Source: a virus. Taken from it: a stretch of 64,000 nucleotides of DNA. The number at the start of each line of letters is the position of its first letter. The first letter of the stretch is position 1. Of the stretch, positions 32,034 to 40,633 are shown piece by piece. Location: IMG/VR virus record IMGVR_UViG_3300044911_002208, positions 84,844-148,843 of that record, one strand, 5' to 3'. The position numbers and the translations under genes were made by a program. The notes below the pieces were generated by a model, which searched no databases, was not told the DNA's origin, and was given only the letters and a program-made list of their open reading frames with translations.

Positions 32034-33823
32034 AAAATATATATTTATTTCAACCGCAATATTCTGTAGAAATTAGAAATGAAGACACATATTGGCTTCC
32101 CTACAGTGTTGGTTGTTTATGGAGTTATTGTAATCAATTTGATGAAGTAAAAAACAATTTTGTATTAAAAGATATTATCTTTAAAAGAGAGCATCCAGAT
32201 AAAATACTGGAAAGATTGGACAATCCAACAGTGTGCAGTTTTAGTTGTTACGTTTGGAATGAGCAATATTGTCTATTTTTATCAAAACTAATAAAAGAAA
32301 AATTTCCAGACTGTATTATTCAATTTGGTGGACCACAAGCAACTTTGAAAATTCTTGATAATGAATTTATAGATTGTGTAATAATTGGTGAAGGTGAAGA
32401 AAGTTACTTAGATTTATTAACTAGTATTATTCAAAATAAAACGATAGAAAAAATATATCAAAAAAGTAGAATAGAGCAATTAGACTTTCCAAGTCCATAT
32501 GAATCTAAAGTATTTGATCAAATTGTAAAAGACAATCCAAATACTCTTTGGGCTTCTACTATTGAAACTAATCGAGGGTGCCCCCATTCATGTACTTTTT
32601 GTGATTGGGGTGGATTAACCTATAGTAAAGTTAAAATGTTTAATCTAGATCGTGTAAAAAATGATCTTGAATGGATTAAAAATAATAATGTTGCATTTAT
32701 ATTTTGTGCAGATGCAAATTTTGGAATGTATAAAGAAAGAGATTTAGAAATAGCAAAATTAATAAGAGAAGTTGCTGATAATAGCAAATTAGAATCTGTT
32801 AATTTGCAATATTCTAAAAATTCTACAGAAGTAGTTTTTGAAATAGCAAAAATACTTGGAGATATTAGTAGAGGTGTAACTATAAGTGTTCAAAGTATGA
32901 ATGAACCAACACTTAAAGCAATTAAAAGAAAAAATATGAGTATTAATAACATTACATCTCATATTGAAAAAAGTAAAGAGCATGATGTAAAAACTTATAC
33001 CGAGTTAATTTTAGGATTACCAAACGAAACTATAGATTCTTGGAAGGAAGGATTCTCTAAAATATTAGAATTTGGGCAACATGAATCTATTGATGTTTGG
33101 TTTTGTCAAGTTTTTGGTAACAGTGAATTGAACAGTGAATTATCTAGAAAAATATATGGTATTGAAACTATCAAAGCAGAGGATTACGTTTCATTCACTA
33201 ATGAAAAAGATTACTCAGAAGTAAAAGAAAGTATAGAATTAATTAATAAAACCGATACTTTAACCACAGATGAATTAATTGAATGTTATATGTACGGATG
33301 GTTGATTGTTCAATTGCATATAGCAGGATATACTCAAGTGCTATCGAAGTATTGCTTTAATATTTTAAATATAAGTTATAGAAAATTTTATGATAATTTA
33401 TTTGACTGTATAAAAAATGATGATGGATTCATTGGAGTTCATTATCAAGAAATATATAATATTGTCTCTACTTATATCAAGACTGGGAAGATAACACAGG
33501 GTGCCAAAACTGGACATTCTTTACATGCTAGTAGTTTTGAATTCTTATTTAAAAATAAATCAAAACTATTTGAATTTATTGAGTTATATTGCTCAAATAT
33601 TGTACAAATTGACTCAGAAATTATTGATATTCAGAAAAAATTTATTTTTAATGAAAATCAAAAATATCCATTAACTTTAAACTCAAAATATAATATAGAA
33701 ACTTGGGAGAAAAATAAAATATCCTATAAAATCGATAATGACTTTATAGGATATGATAAAAATAATCTTTTTATCTTAAGAAGAAAGGGTCTTTTAAAAA
33801 ATAAATTTATTAAAATTACTTAA
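32030..33823 (+). CDS. B12-binding-type radical SAM protein 2
   Basis: This 597-residue paralogue of the previous gene has only 19 differences in the first 105 aligned residues by eye, with more divergence later. The cluster cysteines are at 184, 188 and 191 ('NRGCPHSCTFCDWGG'). Both proteins end with 'LRRKGLLKN' near the C-terminus. It starts within the stop of copy 1, so the two are coupled. Its 3' end overlaps the end of the convergent portal gene by 8 bases. A tandem duplication is the simplest origin. The two may differ in substrate or form a pair. Confidence 0.85.
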   Translation: MKNIYLFQPQYSVEIRNEDTYWLPYSVGCLWSYCNQFDEVKNNFVLKDIIFKREHPDKILERLDNPTVCSFSCYVWNEQYCLFLSKLIKEKFPDCIIQFGGPQATLKILDNEFIDCVIIGEGEESYLDLLTSIIQNKTIEKIYQKSRIEQLDFPSPYESKVFDQIVKDNPNTLWASTIETNRGCPHSCTFCDWGGLTYSKVKMFNLDRVKNDLEWIKNNNVAFIFCADANFGMYKERDLEIAKLIREVADNSKLESVNLQYSKNSTEVVFEIAKILGDISRGVTISVQSMNEPTLKAIKRKNMSINNITSHIEKSKEHDVKTYTELILGLPNETIDSWKEGFSKILEFGQHESIDVWFCQVFGNSELNSELSRKIYGIETIKAEDYVSFTNEKDYSEVKESIELINKTDTLTTDELIECYMYGWLIVQLHIAGYTQVLSKYCFNILNISYRKFYDNLFDCIKNDDGFIGVHYQEIYNIVSTYIKTGKITQGAKTGHSLHASSFEFLFKNKSKLFEFIELYCSNIVQIDSEIIDIQKKFIFNENQKYPLTLNSKYNIETWEKNKISYKIDNDFIGYDKNNLFILRRKGLLKNKFIKIT

Positions 33824-35477
33824 CTTCTGTATCTGATGCGTTTATTCCTGGTTCTATTGGAACTTTTCCAGATGCACCATCGATATTATTTTGACTTGCA
33901 TCCATAGGCATACCAGTATTTGGATCTATTGGTGCATTTGGATCTGGAATAATACCAGATTTAATTTCTTTTTTAATAAGTTGATCTTGTTCAATAATTT
34001 CTTCATCAGTTTGGCGTAAAATTTTACGTCTTACATAATCTTGAGAATAATATTTACCAATATAAGGTTCAGCAGTAGCCGCAATATTTAACCTTTCAGT
34101 CATTAATTCTGCTTCTTTTAATTCTGAGAAGTGATTGTCATAAAGGAAATCATATTGAATATGCTCACTCATTTGCTCCCAATCTTCTGGAGTTACGATA
34201 TTTTTTAGTATTAATTGAGTTTTTAACATGTCATTAAACATGTTAGAAAAACGTCTTCTTAATCTACCAACAAATTTGGTAAATTTAAGTTCATCTCGTA
34301 AAATTTCAGATGATCTTCCAAGATTAAATCCACCTTCACCTTCTATTCTTGATGGGGGAACATTCAAAGATTTATATAATTTACTTTGGAAATATTTAAT
34401 ATCTGTAATTTCACCAAGGTTTTGACCACCTGGAAGAGTTGTAATTTCAGTTCCTCTACCACCTTCACGGCGAGGTAACCAGAAGTCCTCAAGCATACTC
34501 ATGAACTTCTTATCATCTCTAATCTCACCAGTGCTAGCATCATAAACAAGTTTATTACGATAACGCATCATAACGTCACGTAAATATTGCTCTGCTTTAA
34601 TTTTTGGTAAATTACCTACGTCGATATAAAAAATTCTACGTTCTGGGGCACGAGATAACCTGTAGATAACAAGACTATCTTCAATCATGCGAAGTTGATT
34701 GAGAGATTTGATTGCTTTATGTAAGTAAGATAAACAAGTTCCTTTATTTCTGTCTACTAATCCAGAAGTACAATAAGTTATTGCATCCCTTGCAATTTTT
34801 ATACCAGAATTTGCTTGACTGGAATTTCTTCCATTCATAGACCCAATTGGAGATTGTGCAGTGGGATTATACACAAAATATTCTTCAATTTCTGGAAAAT
34901 CATAATCCATTGGATTTTCATCGTTAGAATTTTTTATCCTAACTCCACCATTATTTTTCTTTTTACTAACAGATTGTCTAATGTAACGCATTTTTAATGC
35001 GTCAATATATCTTAATTCTTGGATACCTTTGTGAGGATTTTTTAGATCAATTACTTTATGATAATAAAGTCTTCCATCAACGTACCAATTCCTATAAATT
35101 TCATGAGATTTTTTATCAAAATCTAATAAATCTAAAATTGTTTTAAATTCTTCTCTTATTTTCTTTTTTAATCCATCACTGGCATTTAAATTAGATAATT
35201 CAATTTGTACTGGAGTATCGTTACTATCACTAACAATAGCTTCATTAACAATATCTTCAATGGCACTATCAACTTCTGGGTGAAGTGACATTTCTCTATA
35301 TCTTTTAATTAAATCATATTCTGTTCTATAAACACCTTCTATATCTACATAAGATCCAAAAAAACCACTTGTTAAATAATGATCAACCCCGTCCTCATTG
35401 TTTTGAGGGACGGGGGATACTACAGAAGGTGAGATAGATTCCTTATTCTCTATAGAAAATCCAAATAATTTTGCCAT
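33816..35477 (-). CDS. 20: Portal vertex protein gp20
   Basis: This 553-residue portal subunit forms the dodecameric DNA channel of the head. It is recognised by 'YRTEYDLIKRYREMSLHPEVDSAIEDIVNEAIV' near residues 50-85, 'RAPERRIFYIDVGNLPKIKAEQYL' and 'KFMSMLEDFWLPRREGGRGTEI'. All three are marker segments of cyanophage g20. The length is near T4's (524). A late promoter motif lies 29 bases upstream. The last 8 bases overlap the convergent radical SAM gene. Confidence 0.96.
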   Translation of the reverse strand: MAKLFGFSIENKESISPSVVSPVPQNNEDGVDHYLTSGFFGSYVDIEGVYRTEYDLIKRYREMSLHPEVDSAIEDIVNEAIVSDSNDTPVQIELSNLNASDGLKKKIREEFKTILDLLDFDKKSHEIYRNWYVDGRLYYHKVIDLKNPHKGIQELRYIDALKMRYIRQSVSKKKNNGGVRIKNSNDENPMDYDFPEIEEYFVYNPTAQSPIGSMNGRNSSQANSGIKIARDAITYCTSGLVDRNKGTCLSYLHKAIKSLNQLRMIEDSLVIYRLSRAPERRIFYIDVGNLPKIKAEQYLRDVMMRYRNKLVYDASTGEIRDDKKFMSMLEDFWLPRREGGRGTEITTLPGGQNLGEITDIKYFQSKLYKSLNVPPSRIEGEGGFNLGRSSEILRDELKFTKFVGRLRRRFSNMFNDMLKTQLILKNIVTPEDWEQMSEHIQYDFLYDNHFSELKEAELMTERLNIAATAEPYIGKYYSQDYVRRKILRQTDEEIIEQDQLIKKEIKSGIIPDPNAPIDPNTGMPMDASQNNIDGASGKVPIEPGINASDTEVK

Positions 35478-35505
35478 TACTAAAATAAACTTCTAAATCT
35501 GTTAC

Positions 35506-35513
35506 TATTTATT
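35506..35513 (-). promoter_or_regulatory. Late promoter motif before gp20
   Basis: AATAAATA on the minus strand lies 29 bases before the portal start and overlaps the stop of gp19. Confidence 0.65.
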
Positions 35514-36114
35514 ATCTAATTTCAGTATTGGTTTGATCAGTACCTTCCGCTTGCCACCATTGAACTTGGAATTCTACGGTGTATTCTTCAATTGTATCTG
35601 AAGTATCATAAGAAAGATCAATTTGAGATACATTAGTTGGGAAGATATCATAGAACTTATATGTTCTTAATGCAGTATTAGTCAAATTGTCGGTATTTCC
35701 ATCCGAAAATCTTGATGCACCTCTACCTAATTGATAGACAAATGCATTTACCATATATGATGTTGGGCTCGTAGCACCAGTAGCATTATCTAATTTACTA
35801 ATTTGATTCATCCACTGCTCAAATGCAGTTCTTAGTTTAAAGTCTTCATCATTAATGATAGTCACGGTCCAAGTATCAAATGTTCTGTCTCCAGCAACTT
35901 TTAAAATACGACCTCTAAATGGAACATCGATAGGTGCTACGTTAGAAGCTGGTAGAGCAGCAGATTTGCACATAAATTGGAATGTTTCATCATCCCATCC
36001 AGTTACTGAGGCTGGAAAAGTTGGGATAGATACTTCAAATAGATTTGGTCTGGCTGCTCCACCTTGTAGTTTTGATTTAAAATCAGTGATTGTTCTGATG
36101 TTTCTAGTTGACAT
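35512..36114 (-). CDS. 19: Tail tube protein gp19
   Basis: This 200-residue tail tube subunit stacks as hexamers inside the sheath. It matches gp19 by 'RTITDFKSKLQGGAARPNLFEVSIPTFP', 'PFRGRILKVAGDRTFDTWTVTIINDEDF' and the C-terminal 'EYTVEFQVQWWQAEG'. The start is preceded by a strong GAAGGAGG ribosome-binding site. It lies between gp18 and gp20. Confidence 0.95.
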   Translation of the reverse strand: MSTRNIRTITDFKSKLQGGAARPNLFEVSIPTFPASVTGWDDETFQFMCKSAALPASNVAPIDVPFRGRILKVAGDRTFDTWTVTIINDEDFKLRTAFEQWMNQISKLDNATGATSPTSYMVNAFVYQLGRGASRFSDGNTDNLTNTALRTYKFYDIFPTNVSQIDLSYDTSDTIEEYTVEFQVQWWQAEGTDQTNTEIR

Positions 36115-36149
36115 TGTAGGATCCTCCTTCGTTAATTAAATAATATAGA

Positions 36150-38918
36150 TCAAACTCTACCAGCCACTTCTTCAAAACTTACCCCTGTTCTAGTAGCAAC
36201 AAAGGTTAGTGTAATGTAGTTGATAGATTTAGCTGGTTTCAGGAAGATGTCAGCTCTGAATTCATTATTATCAATAATATCAGGTGTGTTGTTAGTTTCA
36301 TCACAAATTACTAGGAAGTCATAAACACCTCTCTTTGCCTGAATATCACGTAAGTATGGTTCAACGATGTTGACAAAGTTTGCTCTTGTAATCTGATCGT
36401 TAAACTCGAAGAGTTGTGCCTGAGCAGCTTTTTCCAATGCCTGTTCAACTGTTAAAAATAGTCTGCGAACATTAATTCTATCAAAGGCAGATGCATAAGA
36501 TAATGCTGTTTTATCACCGAACAAGATAATGCCAACTCCAGGTTGATTAATAACTGGATTAATTCTTGCAGAATAAAGGGCGTCTCTTTGTGATTTATTT
36601 GGATTGAATGAAAGTTTAATTGCATTCTTAATAACACCTCTTTGCTGTCCAGCAGGAGAATACCAAGGATATGCAACTATATTTGTTCTGCACATCAGAC
36701 CAGCTACATCACCATTGCATGGTATATATCTAAACACATTATTGAATCTATCATACATGTACTTATATCCACTATCAAAAATAGCATATGATGAGGAAGA
36801 TAATGGACCAAAGAATTCTATAATGTTATTTGTTTGTTCGTTTGGATTCAACAATCCAACTACACCAGCTCTGTGTGGTGATATTACCGCAACACAATCT
36901 TTTCTTGAATCTGCAATAGATATTAATCTATTTGCTTTTGATTGTGATTCAGAAATTGATTCTCCACCTGGACCCATGATTAAGTAATCTACTGCAATAT
37001 CATCTCTATTTTCAAATAGATTGTAAGATTCCATAATATATGGGAGACTTGATCTTAATCCACCACCAGCACTGTAGTCACCACCATTTGCTAATGTATA
37101 AGTAACTTGACCAATTGTACTAAAGATTGCATCTTGTGCTGGTCTATCCCAAACAGTTTCACCTAGGGTATAGAGATCAAAATCAGTTTCAAAATTGTCT
37201 GAGGTGTAATTAGCACCATAAGTAAATATTGTAGCTTGTGGATCTGTTAACCAATATCCATCATAAGCATTTGATGGGTTAGTTCCAGCATAGATGTATC
37301 TTGAGAAGTTTGCAAGATAATTCTTATACCAAATTTTAGTTGGAGAATTTGAAGAAGAAATTGCATCAACTGCTTTTGATAAGAATAGATGCTTTTCTAA
37401 GATATTACCTTTAACACCACTTATAGATCCAGAATCGTCTACAACGACAACGTGCATCTCATCTGATCTACTATTTCTCTCCAATGCATATTGTGATGTT
37501 CCTGGTTTAGGAGCAATAGTATTCCAAAATACAATGCCATTATCTAATTTTAATACTTGCTGGCTATACCAATCAACGGTAAGACCAGCAACTATACTAG
37601 AAGCTACCTCAGATACTTGTAAAACAATTTTGTCATCTCTAAGGGCAGTAACTGATAGTGTTAGGTTATCAGTTGGTGCAACTCCACCGACAGAAGTTCC
37701 AGGAATAGTAATTACAGTTCCAACTTGATATCCTGATCCTTGATTGGCAACAAATACTGTCCCAATTCCACCACTACCATTTCTATAAATTGTGAAGGAT
37801 ACGCCTGTTCCTACTGTACTTACTCCAGCAACTCCAGTGTAAGTTGCGTTTGAAGCTGCTACAACTGTAGTTGATGATGTTAATCCGACAGTTCTTATAA
37901 CACCATTAGTTAGATTAAATCCACCAACATCACTTCCAGCAATGGTTACTGAATCTCCAGTTGAATATCCAACACCAGGATTTACAACTGCAGCTGAAAG
38001 AACACCACCATCACTACTGTTTCTAGTAATGGTAAATGTTGCTTGAGTTCCAGATCCTGAAGAGGTAGCACCTACTCCAGTATAAACTTCATCCTGTTGT
38101 CCATTAATTGATGTAAACGTGGTTATACCAACCTCACCTATAGAGTCTTTATCTGATACAACCGCACCGTTGTTGTCCACAATGGACAATTTACTTCCTT
38201 CTACGATAGAATTCAATACATTATTTTCTGCATAACTAATTGGATATTCAGTTCCGCCTGTAGAGACTCTAGAAATAATTTTAACGTAAATTACTGATCC
38301 ACCCCTAATATTATCAACGGTGTCAGTAATAATACCTTTTAGATATCCTTGGAATACTGAAGTTGTTCCAATTCCTGGAAGAACTTCTCCACTAAGATCT
38401 ACTGTAACACCATAACCAACTTGAATATTAACATTTGCTAATACTGTAGTTGCAATACCAACAATTTGGTCTGCTTTATCGTCTACTACACAAACTTTTA
38501 ATCCATTTGCCCATGAACCTGGATTTTTTGCTGCAAAATAAAAATTATTTGCAGCATCTAAAAAGTTTGAATTATAGTCGTCGAAATTCTTAATTTTTGT
38601 AGTTGTAACTGATGCCGCAACTCCAGCATTAGCGTTACTTAAAGTAGATCCATCGGTTCTTACTACTTTTAAAACACCACCATAGGATAAAAATGATGAT
38701 GCGGACAACCAATACTCATATTGGTTATCAGAACTAGATGGTTTACCAAAAGTATTAAGTAACTCTTGCTCTGTAGTGATATTGATTGGTTCATTAACTG
38801 GGCCAATTTCGAAAGGACCAGCTAAAGCACCAATATTATCTAATACATTTTCAGCTCTCCCGACAGTTAAATCAACTTCCCTGACTAATATACCAGGAGA
38901 TAATTGAGGAGTCGCCAT
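36150..38918 (-). CDS. 18: Tail sheath protein gp18
   Basis: This 922-residue contractile sheath subunit is much longer than T4 gp18 (659). The N-terminal 'SPGILVREVDLTVGRAENVLDNIGALAGPFEIGPVNEP' and the C-terminal 'INPVINQPGVGIILFGDKTAL', 'IEPYLRDI'-like and 'FDRINVRRLFLTVEQAL' parts are standard. Extra length near residues 265-430 holds two beta repeats with 'NPGVGYSTGDSVTI' and 'NQGSGYQVGTVITI', a module also seen in other structural proteins here. These likely form a domain on the outside of the tail (inference). Confidence 0.94.
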   Translation of the reverse strand: MATPQLSPGILVREVDLTVGRAENVLDNIGALAGPFEIGPVNEPINITTEQELLNTFGKPSSSDNQYEYWLSASSFLSYGGVLKVVRTDGSTLSNANAGVAASVTTTKIKNFDDYNSNFLDAANNFYFAAKNPGSWANGLKVCVVDDKADQIVGIATTVLANVNIQVGYGVTVDLSGEVLPGIGTTSVFQGYLKGIITDTVDNIRGGSVIYVKIISRVSTGGTEYPISYAENNVLNSIVEGSKLSIVDNNGAVVSDKDSIGEVGITTFTSINGQQDEVYTGVGATSSGSGTQATFTITRNSSDGGVLSAAVVNPGVGYSTGDSVTIAGSDVGGFNLTNGVIRTVGLTSSTTVVAASNATYTGVAGVSTVGTGVSFTIYRNGSGGIGTVFVANQGSGYQVGTVITIPGTSVGGVAPTDNLTLSVTALRDDKIVLQVSEVASSIVAGLTVDWYSQQVLKLDNGIVFWNTIAPKPGTSQYALERNSRSDEMHVVVVDDSGSISGVKGNILEKHLFLSKAVDAISSSNSPTKIWYKNYLANFSRYIYAGTNPSNAYDGYWLTDPQATIFTYGANYTSDNFETDFDLYTLGETVWDRPAQDAIFSTIGQVTYTLANGGDYSAGGGLRSSLPYIMESYNLFENRDDIAVDYLIMGPGGESISESQSKANRLISIADSRKDCVAVISPHRAGVVGLLNPNEQTNNIIEFFGPLSSSSYAIFDSGYKYMYDRFNNVFRYIPCNGDVAGLMCRTNIVAYPWYSPAGQQRGVIKNAIKLSFNPNKSQRDALYSARINPVINQPGVGIILFGDKTALSYASAFDRINVRRLFLTVEQALEKAAQAQLFEFNDQITRANFVNIVEPYLRDIQAKRGVYDFLVICDETNNTPDIIDNNEFRADIFLKPAKSINYITLTFVATRTGVSFEEVAGRV

Positions 38919-38953
38919 GTTTTTCTCCGTAATCTCAGTTTTGCTCTACAAAA

Positions 38954-38961
38954 TATTTATT
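38954..38961 (-). promoter_or_regulatory. Late promoter motif before gp18
   Basis: AATAAATA on the minus strand lies 36 bases before the sheath start, in the 54-base gap after the gp17 stop. An ACGGAGAAA ribosome-binding site precedes the sheath ATG. Confidence 0.65.
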
Positions 38962-38972
38962 AAATTGTTACT

Positions 38973-40619
38973 TTACATATAGTCCCACATATGTGACATA
39001 TCACCATATTCATCGGTATACCATCTATCTCCAGTATTATCTACAAATGATGATTGATCATTTATACCATCAACTATAAACCCAAAGGGTGCCATATCTT
39101 GTTCTATTTGATTTTTTTGCTCATCGTATAATTTTTTTCTTACATCCTGATCTGTTAATTCTTTAAAGTAGTCTTGTACAACTAACCATGCATAAATTAC
39201 AAGACACATTGCCAAATCATCGTTACATCCATCTTCCGCTTCAAACGAATTTGATTTTTGAATGAAAGTAGTCAATTCACTAATAATGTCATAGTCATTA
39301 AAGAATAGTTTATCTTCCTCTACCAGTGTTTTTAAGTTAAGACACCCAACTTTTTTAACAGTTTTAGACATTTTAACGCCTAGTTGAGTTTTCTTCCCAG
39401 AAAATCCTTGTCCAACAATTTGACCTGCCCTACCTCTCATAGAGCACATTAAAACATTTTGATACTCTAAATCATAATGAAGAATTGATGCTACTTGATC
39501 TCCAACATCATTAACTTCACATAAAACATACGCATCATTATAACTCTTTGCCACTTCATGAACTATACTTGGAAATATCATTGGTTTTATTTGATTGTCT
39601 CTATATTTTGCTACTACCTTATGTGGAAATTGTGTTATGTCTATAACAACAAAAGCAGAATAGTCACTACCAACACCTCTGGCAACGTCAACAGAAATTA
39701 CATAATTGTGTTCATCTTTACAATCTTCAAAAACATCCAAACCACCACTTCTTAATCTTGGTGCTTCATAAACTAAATTACGAAGTTTATTTGGTGAAAT
39801 TAACGTATCAACAGATCCTAAAAATTCACATTCAAATTCGACCTTAAACTGTTGTTCACTAGTGTTCGCAATAGTTTGCTCTTTCCATTTTTCATCTCTA
39901 CCAGGAACTTCACTCCAATGAACTTCTGTTGGAATATATTCATTCTTTTTACGTTCAGCATCATGCCAAATTTTATAAAAATGATTCATCCCGTGAGGGG
40001 TGGAAACAATAATTACCTTGGTATTTTTACCAGAAGAAATAGTAGGATAAACTGAACTGAAAAACTGATCAGCAATATGGTTGGGAATAAAAGCAAATTC
40101 GTCGAGGAAGATGATGTTGTATGATCCACCACGAACTGCTGATGCTGATGTAGAAGCAGCAATAATTTTTGATCCATTTTCTAACTCCAAAGATGCTTTA
40201 TTCCATGTCATTACTCCCTGCTGTAACCACTTTGGGAGGTTCTCATAAGCAGTTTGTAAACGATCTAAAAGATCTTTAGCAGTAGATGCTTTGTTAGCAA
40301 GAATTGCTATATTTACGTTATCATTAAAAATTGCATAATGTAAAAGATAAGATACAACAATTGTAGATTTTCCAGACTGTCTTGGTAGTTTACATACATT
40401 AAATCTATGATTATGAAATCTTTCAATCATTGTTTCTTGAAATAGATATGGTTTGAACGGTTGCAAACCATAATCCAAAGTAACAATTTGAATATAATTT
40501 TTTGCAAAATAAATTGGATCGTCTTGACAACGAGCAAATTCTATAATTTGATCTTGAGTAAATTCGAGGGCAGTATTCGCTTTTTTTAAAAGCGGATTAC
40601 CAAGATAATGATCAGCCAT
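38973..40619 (-). CDS. 17: Terminase large subunit gp17
   Basis: This 548-residue packaging motor ATPase and headful nuclease has Walker A RQSGKST at 80-86 and Walker B 'FLDEFAF' at about 171-177. The RNase H-like nuclease begins with 'VISVDVARGVGSDYSAFVVID' near residue 303, with later acidic residues such as 'EDGCNDDLAMCLVIYAW'. The length is close to T4 gp17 (610). No intein was seen. It is separated from gp16 by a 585-residue gene. Confidence 0.96.
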   Translation of the reverse strand: MADHYLGNPLLKKANTALEFTQDQIIEFARCQDDPIYFAKNYIQIVTLDYGLQPFKPYLFQETMIERFHNHRFNVCKLPRQSGKSTIVVSYLLHYAIFNDNVNIAILANKASTAKDLLDRLQTAYENLPKWLQQGVMTWNKASLELENGSKIIAASTSASAVRGGSYNIIFLDEFAFIPNHIADQFFSSVYPTISSGKNTKVIIVSTPHGMNHFYKIWHDAERKKNEYIPTEVHWSEVPGRDEKWKEQTIANTSEQQFKVEFECEFLGSVDTLISPNKLRNLVYEAPRLRSGGLDVFEDCKDEHNYVISVDVARGVGSDYSAFVVIDITQFPHKVVAKYRDNQIKPMIFPSIVHEVAKSYNDAYVLCEVNDVGDQVASILHYDLEYQNVLMCSMRGRAGQIVGQGFSGKKTQLGVKMSKTVKKVGCLNLKTLVEEDKLFFNDYDIISELTTFIQKSNSFEAEDGCNDDLAMCLVIYAWLVVQDYFKELTDQDVRKKLYDEQKNQIEQDMAPFGFIVDGINDQSSFVDNTGDRWYTDEYGDMSHMWDYM

Positions 40620-40633
40620 AATAAAACCTATTT

